A stretch of 64,000 bases of DNA from Bradyrhizobium sp. 141 (GTDB lineage: Bacteria > Pseudomonadota > Alphaproteobacteria > Rhizobiales > Xanthobacteraceae). The notes under the pieces were generated by a model, which ran no database searches, was not told the origin of the DNA, and saw only the letters and a list, made by a program, of their open reading frames with translations. Positions 25,465 to 34,191 of this stretch are shown in pieces (position 1 is the first letter of the stretch; each line of letters opens with the position of its first letter). Position numbers and translations under genes: made by a program. The stretch covers positions 1 to 64,000 of the forward strand of contig NZ_JADPKR010000070.1 in the NCBI RefSeq assembly GCF_023074055.1, read 5' to 3'.

Positions 25465-26460
25465 CTACTTCTGAAGAGGCGCCCCGATGTCCTTGGCCCA
25501 CTTATTCCAGTAGGCCTCTTCCTGTCCGACCTCGGCCGTGAAGCTCTCCACCGTTGGACCAGTGATCAGCGTGGCGCCGATCGTTTCCAGTTGCTTCAGG
25601 AATTCCGGGTCGCTCGAAGCCTTGTCGAGTGCTGCGCCAACCTTGGCGACGACGTCCACGGGAAGGTTCGGCGGACCCGCGACCCCGAACCACGGCGAGA
25701 TATCGAGAGGCTTGCCACCGGCCTGCTCGATCGTCGGCAGATCCGGGAAGGCCGGCGACCGGTCGGCCGACGTCACCGCGAGCGCCTTCAGGGATCCGGC
25801 CTTGACCTGCTGGCCGATCGTGGCTTCGGTGAAGAAGCCCACCTGCAGGATGCCCGACATGCAATCGACGATCGGTTGGTTGCCGCCCGAATAGTTGATG
25901 AACGACATCTTCGTATCATAGGCCATGTCGAACAGCGTGCCGCCGACATGGGATGTCGCTCCGAACGTGCCGCCGAAGTTTACTTCTCCAGGGTGCGCTT
26001 TCAGATAGGCGACGAGTTCCGGAACGCTGGATACTGCAAGCTTCGGGTTCACCACGAGCAGGTTCCGCTGTTTCGCAACCTTTCGGATGTAGGTGAAGCC
26101 CTTCTGCTGATCGTAGCGCACCGACGAATAGAGTGCCTTTGCGCGAGTATTCGAGGATTCCACCGCGACGAGAAGCGTGTAGCCGTCAGGCTTTGCGCGG
26201 GAGACGTTGGACGCGGCGATCATTCCCCCGGCGCCGCCGTTGTTCTCGACGATGACGCTCTGGTTCAAGTCCTTCGCGAGCAGACGACCGATCACCCGGC
26301 CGATGATGTCCGTTGGCCCTCCGGGTGGAAATCCGACGACCAGCTTGATCGTGGTCGAGGGATAAGCATCGGCGGCCTCGACCGGCTCAGCAAGGAAGCC
26401 GAGACAAAGGATGGCGGCGCCGGCGGCAATCGACGCGGCCTTTCGGAATGATCGAAACAT
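25465..26460 (-). CDS. TctC/Bug-family periplasmic binding protein
   Basis: A 331-residue solute-binding protein. Signal peptide 'MFRSFRKAASIAAGAAILCL' runs to cleavage after 'VEAA'. The Bug fold begins 'YPSTTIKLVVGFPPGGPTD', followed by 'VIVENNGGAGGMIAASNVSR' and 'PDGYTLLV'. It delivers a carboxylate, often aromatic or dicarboxylic, to TctAB. Start at 26460 is supported by GAGAGAGG just upstream. It is the first gene of the run and is divergent from the AcuR-like regulator, so the 26461-26694 gap probably contains its promoter. tctA and tctB lie about 6 kb downstream. Confidence 0.92.
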   Translation of the reverse strand: MFRSFRKAASIAAGAAILCLGFLAEPVEAADAYPSTTIKLVVGFPPGGPTDIIGRVIGRLLAKDLNQSVIVENNGGAGGMIAASNVSRAKPDGYTLLVAVESSNTRAKALYSSVRYDQQKGFTYIRKVAKQRNLLVVNPKLAVSSVPELVAYLKAHPGEVNFGGTFGATSHVGGTLFDMAYDTKMSFINYSGGNQPIVDCMSGILQVGFFTEATIGQQVKAGSLKALAVTSADRSPAFPDLPTIEQAGGKPLDISPWFGVAGPPNLPVDVVAKVGAALDKASSDPEFLKQLETIGATLITGPTVESFTAEVGQEEAYWNKWAKDIGAPLQK

Positions 26461-26668
26461 GCAGCACCTCTCTCCAAGGACGATCCACAATCGATCCAAG
26501 GACACTTTGTGTCAAGTGTGAAACTAACGTGACGCGATCCGGAGCCGCTCAAGGAGTCGGCAAACGCTGGAGAAAAAGCGTACATTATGCAATATATAGC
26601 AGCATTTTTGTCGATATTTGCCATCCGCCAGCCGAGTTCCGGGCTTGCCAAACCCGATGGTTGTGTTC

Positions 26669-26683
26669 TAGACGATCGGTCTA
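26669..26683. promoter_or_regulatory. Palindromic operator TAGAC-N5-GTCTA
   Basis: TAGACGATCGGTCTA, perfect 5-bp arms with a 5-bp centre, ends 11 bases before the TetR start codon. It resembles the TAGAC...GTCTA boxes bound by NemR-type TetR regulators. Most likely the autoregulatory site of the adjacent TetR gene; it could also affect the divergent tctC promoter. Confidence 0.65.
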
Positions 26684-26694
26684 ATGAGGACACA

Positions 26695-27363
26695 ATGGCG
26701 AAATCTGCAGACTATCACCGCCAGCTGAACGTGAAGGGCCGAAACGAAGTCGGCTATGCGCCGACCCGTGTCGTTCTGATCCGTTGCGGAATGGAGGTGA
26801 TGACCCAGCAAGGTTTCGCAGCTACGGGGCTGGACGCGCTGCTGCGCCGTGCCACCGTGCCAAAGGGTTCGTTCTACCACTACTTCGAAAGCAAGGCCGA
26901 CTACGGCCGCGAAATCATGAAGGCCTACGACTCCTTCTTCCGACACAAGCTGGACCGCGCCCTGAACGACGGAAGGCTTGCGCCGTTGGCGCGCATGCGA
27001 GCTTTTGTCGATGATGCCAAAGCGGGCATGGCGAAATACAGCTATACGCGCGGCTGCCTCGTCGGAAACCTCAGCCAAGAGGTCGAAGCGCTGCCCGACG
27101 ATTACAGGTCCGCGTTGGACGAGATCGTCAAAGGATGGCAGCGGAAGGTGGCGCATTGCCTGGAACTCGCATGCGAGGCCGGCGAGATCGGCAGCGCGGA
27201 CTGCGATGCCTTGGCTGAGTTTTTCTGGATCGGCTGGGAGGGAGCGGTGATGCGGGCGCGCCTCGTCAAGAATGGCCTCCCGCTCGATACCTTCATCGCC
27301 GGCTTCGTCGCCGGCCTACCGCGTCCGGACGAGCCGAAGACCATGTCCAGAAGAAAATCGTGA
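26695..27363 (+). CDS. acuR: TetR-family regulator, AcuR-like
   Basis: A 222-residue repressor. The N-terminal HTH (about 20-68) includes 'TRVVLIRCGMEVMTQQGFAA', 'TGLDALLRRATVPKGSFYHY' and 'FESKADYGREIM'. The C-terminal part 'YSYTRGCLVGNLSQEVEALP' matches the ligand domain of the AcuR/NemR subgroup. Start at 26695 follows the palindrome and GAGGA. AcuR controls acuI in acrylate metabolism in Rhodobacter, and here an acuI-like gene follows 13 bases later, which supports the assignment. No DMSP lyase gene is nearby. The ligand could be acrylate or another reactive unsaturated acid. Confidence 0.8.
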   Translation: MAKSADYHRQLNVKGRNEVGYAPTRVVLIRCGMEVMTQQGFAATGLDALLRRATVPKGSFYHYFESKADYGREIMKAYDSFFRHKLDRALNDGRLAPLARMRAFVDDAKAGMAKYSYTRGCLVGNLSQEVEALPDDYRSALDEIVKGWQRKVAHCLELACEAGEIGSADCDALAEFFWIGWEGAVMRARLVKNGLPLDTFIAGFVAGLPRPDEPKTMSRRKS

Positions 27364-27376
27364 AGAGGAGTTCGAG

Positions 27377-28360
27377 TTGTTCAAAGCCGTGTTGATCGAG
27401 AAGGACGAGCGGGGATATCGCGCCGACGTCACCGAATTGCCGGACAGCCGCCTCCCCGACGGTGAGGTGACCGTCGACGTCGAGTTCAGCACGCTGAACT
27501 ACAAGGACGGCCTCGCGATTACCGGCAAGGGCCCGATCGTGAGATCCTTCCCGCTGGTACCCGGGATCGACTTCGCTGGCTTGGTCTCGTCGAGCTCCGA
27601 CCCGACTTTCGCGCCGGGGGACCGGGTAGTTCTCAACGGCTGGGGTGTCGGCGAACAACATTGGGGCGGCCTGGCGCAGCGAGCAAAGGTCAAAGCCGAC
27701 TGGTTGATCAAGCTGCCGCCCTCGATGCCTTCCCGCCGCGCGATGATCATCGGTACCGCGGGCTATACGGCGATGCTGTCGGTCGTAGCCCTCGAGAAGT
27801 ATGGCATCCGTCCCGGCGCGGGTGACGTGCTGGTGACCGGCGCCGGCGGAGGCGTCGGCAGCATCGCGATCATGCTTCTCCACAAGCTCGGTTTCCGCGT
27901 CGTGGCTTCGACCGGCCGACCGGACGAGGAGCCCTATCTCAAGAGCCTGGGCGCTGCCGAGATCATCGACCGGTCACAATTGTCGCAGCCCGGCAAGCCG
28001 CTGCAGAGGGAACGGTGGATCGCCGCGATCGACTCGGTAGGCAGTCATACCCTCGCCAATGTTTGCGCCGGGATCAAAGCGGACGGAGCGGTCGCCGCGT
28101 GCGGCATGGCGCAAGGATTGGATTTTCCCGCAAGCGTCGCCCCCTTCATCCTGCGAGGAGTGGCGCTGTTCGGCATCAACAGCGTGACCCGCCCGAAGGC
28201 AGAACGCGTCGAAGCCTGGGATCGTCTCGCTTCCTTGCTTACCGAAGCCGATTTGGAGAAGACGGCGGTCGAGATCGGTCTGAACGACGTCGTCGCCGCG
28301 GCTGGCGGCCTAATGAGTGGCCAAGTGCGCGGGCGCACGGTCGTCAACGTCAATAGATGA
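27377..28360 (+). CDS. acuI: AcuI/YhdH-family NADPH quinone-type reductase
   Basis: A 327-residue medium-chain reductase; AcuI reduces acryloyl-CoA to propionyl-CoA. The catalytic fold has 'LNYKDGLAITGKGPIVRSFP' then 'LVPGIDFAGLV', and the nucleotide-binding site 'VLVTGAGGGVGSIAIMLLHK'. No structural zinc ligands are present, as expected for this branch. Translation most likely starts at TTG 27377, seven bases after GAGGAG; no ATG fits the N-terminus. It is co-directional with the TetR gene and probably in its operon. The substrate may be acryloyl-CoA or a related enoyl-CoA made by the divergent operon, which is inference. Confidence 0.85.
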   Translation: MFKAVLIEKDERGYRADVTELPDSRLPDGEVTVDVEFSTLNYKDGLAITGKGPIVRSFPLVPGIDFAGLVSSSSDPTFAPGDRVVLNGWGVGEQHWGGLAQRAKVKADWLIKLPPSMPSRRAMIIGTAGYTAMLSVVALEKYGIRPGAGDVLVTGAGGGVGSIAIMLLHKLGFRVVASTGRPDEEPYLKSLGAAEIIDRSQLSQPGKPLQRERWIAAIDSVGSHTLANVCAGIKADGAVAACGMAQGLDFPASVAPFILRGVALFGINSVTRPKAERVEAWDRLASLLTEADLEKTAVEIGLNDVVAAAGGLMSGQVRGRTVVNVNR

Positions 28361-28457
28361 CATCGATCGAAATGTAGGTGATGCGACTGTGGCGGTCGCG
28401 CCTCGAAACAAACCTGAAGGCAATGACCGCTCGTCCAAAGATGGGAGATCCCCAAAC

Positions 28458-29666
28458 ATGGTTGCTTCGGAACGAATTGCAAGGGATGAACCTGGGTTCG
28501 GGTTCTCGACGCGAGCGATCCACCATGGGTATGACCCTGCCCATCACTCTCGCGCGATATCCCATCCCATTCATATGACGTCGACGTTCGCCTTCGACAG
28601 CGTCGCCGAATTGGATGCGGTGGCCGCATTGGGGGGCAAACTGTATGGGCGGGAGTTCAATCCCACGACCGCTTTGCTGGAATCCCGCTTGGCAAACTTG
28701 GAGGGTGCCGTAGACGCCGTCGTACTGGCCTCGGGAATGGCCGCGTTCGGTGCCTTGGTTCTTTCGCTCCTATCCCAAGATGACGAACTCATCGTCCATC
28801 GGACCTTGTATTCGAATACGACGACCATGACGGAACAGGGCTTGCCTCGCTTCGGCATCAAGACCTCCCCTGTCGATCTCAGTGACCCCGCCAACCTGGA
28901 TGCTGTGCTCACATCTCGCAGTAGAGCCGTCTACTTCGAGACGCCGGTCAATCCCACAGGGGACGTCCTCGACATCGAAGCCATTGCGAACCGTGCTCGG
29001 CGGGCCGGCCTCATGGTCATCGTCGACGGCACATTCGGATCTCCCGCGCTGCAGAGACCTCTCCGATGGGCGGACATCGTGCTACACTCCCTTACCAAGT
29101 ATATCAGCGGGCATGGAGACGTTCGCGGAGGGGCCCTCCTGGGACGGACTGAACTGATCGAAAAAATACGTGATTGCGGCTTGCGCTACATCACCGGTGC
29201 CGTCATGTCGCCGATGGCTTCTTCCCTGATTCTGCGCGGGATCAAGACGCTTCCTCTCCGGATGGACCGCCACGGATCCAACGCACTAGCGATTGCACAC
29301 ATGCTCGACGCCCACTCCGCGGTAGAGTGGGTGAATTATCCATTTCTTCCGTCTCATCCGCGGCATGCAATCGCCAAGAGACAAATGTCAGCGGGATCTG
29401 GAATGCTGTCCTTTGGGCTTCGTGGCGGCTTTGATGCTGCCCGCTGTTTTCTCGACCATCTCAAGCTCATTACGCTTGCCGTCAGTCTCGGAGACGCTGA
29501 AACGCTCATCATGCATCCCGCGAGCCTGGTTCATGCCCGGCGCGCCGTTCGTCCCGAAGCGCGCCTTCAAAGGGGAGTCGGAGATGACCTGATTCGCCTG
29601 TCGGTTGGTCTGGAAGACGGGGCAGATTTACTCGGCGACCTCGAGCAGTCGCTAGACAGTATTTAG
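28458..29666 (+). CDS. Cys/Met metabolism PLP enzyme, methionine gamma-lyase/cystathionine gamma-synthase type
   Basis: A 402-residue fold type I PLP enzyme. Features are 'GFSTRAIHHGYDP', 'YGREFNPTTALLESRLANLE', 'VVLASGMAAFGALVLSLL', 'YFETPVNPTGDVLDIEAIA' and the PLP lysine in 'LHSLTKYISGHGDVRGG'. The C-terminal 'AVSLGDAETLIMHPAS' is typical. It could release methanethiol from methionine or act on cystathionine; the two cannot be separated here. Start 28458 has GGGAG upstream; the frame is open back to 28317. It differs clearly from the metC-like gene at 7 kb. It follows acuI by about 100 bases. Confidence 0.83.
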   Translation: MVASERIARDEPGFGFSTRAIHHGYDPAHHSRAISHPIHMTSTFAFDSVAELDAVAALGGKLYGREFNPTTALLESRLANLEGAVDAVVLASGMAAFGALVLSLLSQDDELIVHRTLYSNTTTMTEQGLPRFGIKTSPVDLSDPANLDAVLTSRSRAVYFETPVNPTGDVLDIEAIANRARRAGLMVIVDGTFGSPALQRPLRWADIVLHSLTKYISGHGDVRGGALLGRTELIEKIRDCGLRYITGAVMSPMASSLILRGIKTLPLRMDRHGSNALAIAHMLDAHSAVEWVNYPFLPSHPRHAIAKRQMSAGSGMLSFGLRGGFDAARCFLDHLKLITLAVSLGDAETLIMHPASLVHARRAVRPEARLQRGVGDDLIRLSVGLEDGADLLGDLEQSLDSI

Positions 29667-29704
29667 CTCGCCCGCAAGGAGCGTTCGTCAAAGAGAGGCC
29701 AAAC

Positions 29705-30196
29705 ATGATTGCTCCGCCGCCAGGACTCGAACCCGCCATGGACTTTGGTCGGATTGTTCTAACCCCGCAGAAAGAAGTCGTCCGAAAATTCTACAAGGAC
29801 ATGTGGGACAATGCGGACGTTGCTCTAATCCCTGAAATATTTCAGCCCGGATTCGCCTTCCGGGGCTCCCTCGGTCCTGTCCTCGTCGGCTTCGATCAGT
29901 TCGCGGACTACGTCAGATGGGTGACAGACTCCCTTGAAAACTACACGTCTGACATCTTGGATCTCCTCGAGGACGGCAATGCAGTCTCGGGCAAGCTGCG
30001 CTTCCACGGCATCCATCGGAAGCCGATGTTCGGCCATGCGCCCACCGGACGCCACGTGTGGTGGTACGGTGCGCCGATCTTCACGTTTCGAGGCGACAAG
30101 GTGAGCGATCTGTGGGTCTTGGGCGACATCCATGGACTGATCGGTCGTCTCGCGCCGGATGCGACTAGCAAGCCGGAATTCACAACGGACAAGTAG
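29705..30196 (+). CDS. SnoaL-like NTF2-fold protein
   Basis: A 163-residue protein with the NTF2-like cone fold. 'EVVRKFYKDMWDNADVALIP', 'FRGSLGP', 'VRWVTDSLENYTSDILDLLE' and 'VWWYGAPIFTFRGDKVSDLW' are characteristic of SnoaL-type polyketide cyclase relatives. Many such proteins have unknown small-molecule isomerase or hydrolase roles. GAGAGG precedes the ATG. It follows the PLP enzyme gene in the same orientation, 38 bases after its stop. Confidence 0.8.
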   Translation: MIAPPPGLEPAMDFGRIVLTPQKEVVRKFYKDMWDNADVALIPEIFQPGFAFRGSLGPVLVGFDQFADYVRWVTDSLENYTSDILDLLEDGNAVSGKLRFHGIHRKPMFGHAPTGRHVWWYGAPIFTFRGDKVSDLWVLGDIHGLIGRLAPDATSKPEFTTDK

Positions 30197-30258
30197 CCCT
30201 GGTCCATGATCGCTCGCGCCGAGCGGGGACCACCTTTGATCCGAAACGGAGACAAGCC

Positions 30259-30888
30259 ATGTACACGCCTCCCGCCTTCAAGGACGAAGACTTCGAGAGC
30301 ATCCGCGCGACGATCCGCGACGCCCGCCTGGCCAATCTGGTGACGGCGACTGCCGAGGGCCCGCTTGCGACACCGCTTCCGCTGTTTCTCGACGAAAGCG
30401 AGAGCTAGCACGGCGTGATCTACGGGCATTTGGCGAAGGCTAATCCGCAGTGGCAGGTTCCTCCGATCGGAAACGCGCTCGCGATCTTCATGGGTCCGGA
30501 GGCCTATGTAACGCCTTCCTGGTACGCGACCAAGCAGGAGACCGGCAAGGTCGTGCCCACATGGAATTACGTCGCTGTGCACGCGTTCGGACCGGCCGAG
30601 TTCTTCCAGGATCCAGAGCGTCTGCTCGACGTGGTGACTCGCCTGACGCGGAAGCACGAAGCAGCGCGTGCGAAGCCATGGGCCGTCTCGGACGCTCCCG
30701 CGGATTTCATTGCCGCCCAGTTGCGCGGCATCGTCGGGATCCGCATCCCCGTGGTGCGCTTCGAAGGCAAGCGCAAGATGAGCCAGAACCGTCCAGAGGC
30801 CGATCGCGTCGGCGTCGCGGCGGGCCTGGCGGCCAGCGAGAATCCTGCGGATCGTGCCGCGGCCCCTCTAATTCCCGTACCTGTCTAG
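30259..30888 (+). pseudogene. paiB: paiB-like FMN-binding regulator with an amber stop
   Basis: PaiB-family protein (FMN-binding split barrel, called a negative transcriptional regulator). The frame begins 'MYTPPAFKDEDFESIRATIR' and continues past an in-frame TAG at 30406-30408. Downstream, still in frame, are 'GVIYGHLAKANPQW', 'YVTPSWYATKQETGKVVPTW' then 'NYVAVHAFG', and 'GIRIPVVRFEGKRKMSQNRP'. Without the stop it would be 209 residues, normal for the family. The stop removes three quarters of the protein. Restart at a downstream GTG is possible but would lack the N-terminal strands. Confidence 0.88.
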
Positions 30889-30902
30889 CTTTCGGAGGTA
30901 CG

Positions 30903-31529
30903 ATGTTCGAGCTTCAGACGTTCGCGCTGTTCTTGGCCGCCGCTAGTGTCGTGGCGGTCACGCCGGGGCCGGGCATTTTCTACATCGTCGCCCGCACGCT
31001 GGCCGGCGGCCGGACCGAGGGACTGGCATCCAGCGTCGGCTTGGGTGTCGGTGGTTTCGTACACGTGCTCGCCGGCGCGATCGGCATCTCGGCCCTGGTG
31101 ATGACGAGCGCGGAAGCGTTCACTGCGCTGAAGATCGCCGGCGCCTTCTATCTCATCTGGCTCGGCATCAAGACTTGGAGGGAAGCGCGAGTCCCCGCGC
31201 CGGCCGAAGTCCAGACGACCGGCGCTGGCCGTGCACTGCGCGAAGGCATCGTCGTGGAGGCGCTGAATCCAAAGACGGCCGCGTTCTTCCTTGCCTTTAT
31301 TCCGCAGTTCGTCGACACGAGCGTGAACGTGGCTCTGCAGTTCGTTGTGCTCGGCACGATTTCCGTCGCCTTGAACACTGCCGTAGACCTGATCGTGACC
31401 CGTTGGGCGGCCAAAGCGAGGGATGGACTCGCCGGGCGACCCACGTTCATCGCGCGGACGAGACAGACCTCTGGAGCCGTAATGTGCGGACTCGGGGCCG
31501 CGCTCCTTATCGCGCGTCGCGCAAGCTAA
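30903..31529 (+). CDS. LysE-family amino-acid or metabolite exporter
   Basis: A 208-residue inner-membrane protein with about six predicted helices. 'SVVAVTPGPGIFYIVARTLA' with the PGP signature, 'YLIWLGIKTW', 'NPKTAAFFLAFIPQFVD' and the final helix are characteristic of the LysE/RhtB family. These proteins export amino acids or related compounds using the proton gradient. GGAGG lies just before ATG 30903. The gene follows the broken paiB gene by 14 bases and is probably in the same transcript. Confidence 0.9.
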   Translation: MFELQTFALFLAAASVVAVTPGPGIFYIVARTLAGGRTEGLASSVGLGVGGFVHVLAGAIGISALVMTSAEAFTALKIAGAFYLIWLGIKTWREARVPAPAEVQTTGAGRALREGIVVEALNPKTAAFFLAFIPQFVDTSVNVALQFVVLGTISVALNTAVDLIVTRWAAKARDGLAGRPTFIARTRQTSGAVMCGLGAALLIARRAS

Positions 31530-31676
31530 GCTAACGCTTTGTCGCTGTGTCGATCTGACGGTCGACATGCCATCAGCACAAGCAAAACATCAAACGCCCG
31601 ACCCAATCGACCATGGGCCAATTTGCGTAAAGTACAGCCAAATGCGCAGGTAGGCTCATCCTACTGTCACATGTTG

Positions 31677-32378
31677 TCAGGCCCGAGCCTGTCCGCCGGC
31701 GCGGTCGTCGATGTAGCGGCGAAGCGCCGCGGCGGCGTTCAACATGTGCGCGCGCATTCTGCGAGAGGCCGTATCGCCGTCGCCCTCCGCAATCGCCTGC
31801 ATGATGGCGTCATGCTCGTCGCGGGACTTGCGGATGCGATCGCCCTGCCGCAATTGCGTGCGGCGGAAGGCGCTGAGACGCGCACGGACCTCCTGCGCCT
31901 GCTCGGCCATGAACGCGTTGTGCGTTGCGCTGTAGATGCCTTCGTGGAACAGCCGGTTGAACGCGTCGTAGGCATCGACGTCGTTGGCGTCGACCATTGC
32001 CAGCGAGCTGTCGTGGAGCTCGATCAGATCGCTGCGCTCCAGCGGCGTCATGCGATAGGTCGCGAGCCTGACGCACATGGCCTCCACCTCTGCGCTGGTC
32101 TCAAACATGTCCATGATGCGTTCGGGTGTCATCCGTGCCACGACGAGCCCGCGACGGCCCCGCACCTCGACGAGCCCGCTGACGACGAGCTGCCGGAGCG
32201 CTTCCCGCACCGGCGTGCGGGAGGCCCCAAAGCGATCGGCAAGCTGCTGCTCTTCCAGCGCCGAACCGGCAACCAGCGCACCGGAGGCAATCTCGTCCGT
32301 GAGCGCATTGCGGATGCGATCGGAGAGAAGGCCGCCATCTTCTTCTGCCTCAGCCGCAACTTTGAACAGACCTGCCAT
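31677..32378 (-). CDS. GntR/FCD-family regulator, probably of malonate transport
   Basis: A 233-residue repressor with an N-terminal winged helix (about 15-85, 'LSDRIRNALTDEIASGALV', 'ADRFGASRTPVREALRQLVV') and a C-terminal FCD ligand domain (about 95-220). FCD metal/ligand residues appear in 'DSSLAMVDANDVDAYDAFNR' then 'LFHEGIY' and 'SRDEHDAIMQAIAEGD'. It starts directly after the madM stop, in the same orientation. The neighbour makes malonate or a related acid the likely inducer. Confidence 0.85.
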   Translation of the reverse strand: MAGLFKVAAEAEEDGGLLSDRIRNALTDEIASGALVAGSALEEQQLADRFGASRTPVREALRQLVVSGLVEVRGRRGLVVARMTPERIMDMFETSAEVEAMCVRLATYRMTPLERSDLIELHDSSLAMVDANDVDAYDAFNRLFHEGIYSATHNAFMAEQAQEVRARLSAFRRTQLRQGDRIRKSRDEHDAIMQAIAEGDGDTASRRMRAHMLNAAAALRRYIDDRAGGQARA

Positions 32379-33065
32379 TCAGCTTCCTATGATTGCGCGC
32401 ACCGTGAAGTAGAGAATGGACGCAAGCCCTCCTGACACGCCGCTGACCGTTCCCATCAAGCCGCCAAACACCATGGCGCTACGCGGATTGTTGAGGCCGA
32501 TCATCTTCGCGACGAACGGCGTGCCGATCATCACGATCACTGCCTTGAATACACCCGTCGCGATCGAGAGCGCAATAACCGGCGAAGAAGCGCCAATCGC
32601 CGCTCCCGTGACCGGTCCGACGATGTAGGTGACCGCGCCGGCGCCGATCGTCGTCAGCGATTCGGCGTCAGTGTAGCCAAAGGCTGCGGCGACGAGAACG
32701 CCCAGAATGAACGGAACGACCGTCCCCAATCCGAGCGCGACCGCACCGATCAGTCCGGCCTTGCGAGCATGGACGACGTCGACCTCGAAGGCGGTGGCGA
32801 CGATGGCAAAATCCCGCAGCATCGCGTCTCCCATCAGCCCGATCCCGGTCAGCGCGGGCAGGTCGGCGAGGCCCTTTTCACCACCGGTGGCGACACCTCC
32901 GAAAAACGCGAGCAAGAGCCCCAGCATGATCGCGATCGCCGAGGCGTGGATGCGCCCGAAGGTGAGATATTTCGAGATCGCTCCGGAGATCCACATCAGG
33001 ACGCCCACCGCGGCGAACGCAGTGATCAGCGAGTTGGCGGCAAGAAGGTGAAATATCATGGTCAT
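32379..33065 (-). CDS. madM: Malonate transporter subunit MadM
   Basis: A 228-residue inner-membrane protein with several hydrophobic helices. 'LITAFAAVGVLMWISGAISK' and 'GRIHASAIAIMLGLLLAFFG', 'ADLPALTGIGLMGDAMLRDF' and 'AIVATAFEVD' match MadM of the two-subunit sodium-dependent malonate carrier. Start at 33065 is supported by GGGAGG upstream; the frame is open further but the added sequence overlaps madL. Its partner madL is truncated and frameshifted, so the carrier is probably not functional unless a second madL exists. Confidence 0.88.
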   Translation of the reverse strand: MTMIFHLLAANSLITAFAAVGVLMWISGAISKYLTFGRIHASAIAIMLGLLLAFFGGVATGGEKGLADLPALTGIGLMGDAMLRDFAIVATAFEVDVVHARKAGLIGAVALGLGTVVPFILGVLVAAAFGYTDAESLTTIGAGAVTYIVGPVTGAAIGASSPVIALSIATGVFKAVIVMIGTPFVAKMIGLNNPRSAMVFGGLMGTVSGVSGGLASILYFTVRAIIGS

Positions 33066-33388
33066 CCGATCCTCCCGGACTTGAAGTGGGGCACATTCGC
33101 CTCGATCGCCTCCAGCGCCTCGATCTCGTCCATCGTCTCGACATGGCCGCTGAGTCGACTGATCAAAGCGACCGGGCGAAACACACCGCGACCGCGCCGA
33201 TCCCCGCAATGACGACGATCGGACCGCCTTTTGCCGCAGCGACGACGTTCTGCTGCGCGGCCATCGCGACCACGATGGGAATGTAGAAGCTGCCCCAGAA
33301 CTCGACGCCGGTCATGAGCCCGTGGCTGAGGAGACCGTGCCGCAGCAGCCAGAGCCGCGCTGCAATCAAGAACATCATCGCAATGGCG
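33062..33388 (-). pseudogene. madL: Malonate transporter subunit MadL, truncated and frameshifted
   Basis: 'AIAMMFLIAARLWLLRHGLL', 'GVEFWGSFYIPIVVAMAAQQ' and 'NVVAAAKGGPIVVIAGIG' are the central and C-terminal parts of MadL. The first helices are absent: homology begins at about 33388, where the DNA changes into a threonine aldolase gene on the other strand. A base shift near 33170 moves the last part into the frame that ends at 33062, overlapping the madM start as ATGA. Confidence 0.85.
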
Positions 33389-34044
33389 TCCCTCGAGAAC
33401 ACCCATAATCGTGCGGGAAGAACCGTTATGCCCGCCAATTGGCAACGGCAGATAGGGGATGAATGTCGCGCGCGGGGCATTGCCATTCATCTGGATGGCG
33501 CGCGCTTGTGGAACGCCGCGGCCTACGCCCAGTGCGAGCCGAAGTTGCTCGTTCAGGGAGCCAACAGCGTCGCGGTTAGTCTGAACAAGGCTCTAGGCGC
33601 TCCTCTGGGCGCAATGCTCTGCGGTGACAACGCATTGATCAAGTACGCAAACTATATCCGGCGTACATTAGGCGGAAATTGGCGTTCTGCCGCGGTCGTT
33701 GCTGCCCCGGCGGTAGTCGCGCTGAAGTCCATGCAAGAACGAATAGCTGAATGCCAACGCACGGCGGCTCGGCACAGCGCTCGCCGCCGAGCATCCGTGG
33801 CTCTCGATCGACTTTGGAACTCTCCAGACCAACATCGTCTTGGTCAAACTTAGAACAAGAAATCAGCGCGTCCGAGCTAGCCAAGCGCTTATCGGACATG
33901 GGCATTCTTGTGCTGTCCTATGGAGATAGGCATGTACGTTTAGTCATCTACGCCGGAATAGGCCCAGCGCAGATAGAGAGTGTTCTTACGGCGTTCTCGG
34001 AAATCGGCCGAGTTCTGAAAGCCGACTATCTTGCGGAATGCTGA
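33389..34044 (+). pseudogene. Low-specificity L-threonine aldolase-like gene, 5' truncated and frameshifted
   Basis: PLP-dependent beta-eliminating lyase family. The remaining N-terminal sequence 'SLENTHNRAGRTVMPANWQR' is internal to the family (about residue 110), followed by 'GIAIHLDGARLWNAAAYAQ' with the cofactor Asp and 'SVAVSLNKALGAPLGAMLCG' with the PLP Lys. A shift near 33800 leads to 'TSSWSNLEQEISASELAKRL' and 'GDRHVRLVIYAGI'. About one third of the gene is missing at the junction with madL. It cannot make an active enzyme. Confidence 0.82.
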
Positions 34045-34191
34045 GTACTTGGGTGCCGGCGTCGTAACCTGACCACCCTCTCACTTAGAAGATGAGGCAA
34101 CTAGTCAGGATTGAAGAGGCGGCGAGCAAAACAACGAAGGGCACCCCGGCGACGACGAGCGGAAAGAGCCGACACACAAAAGCATCAGAGG

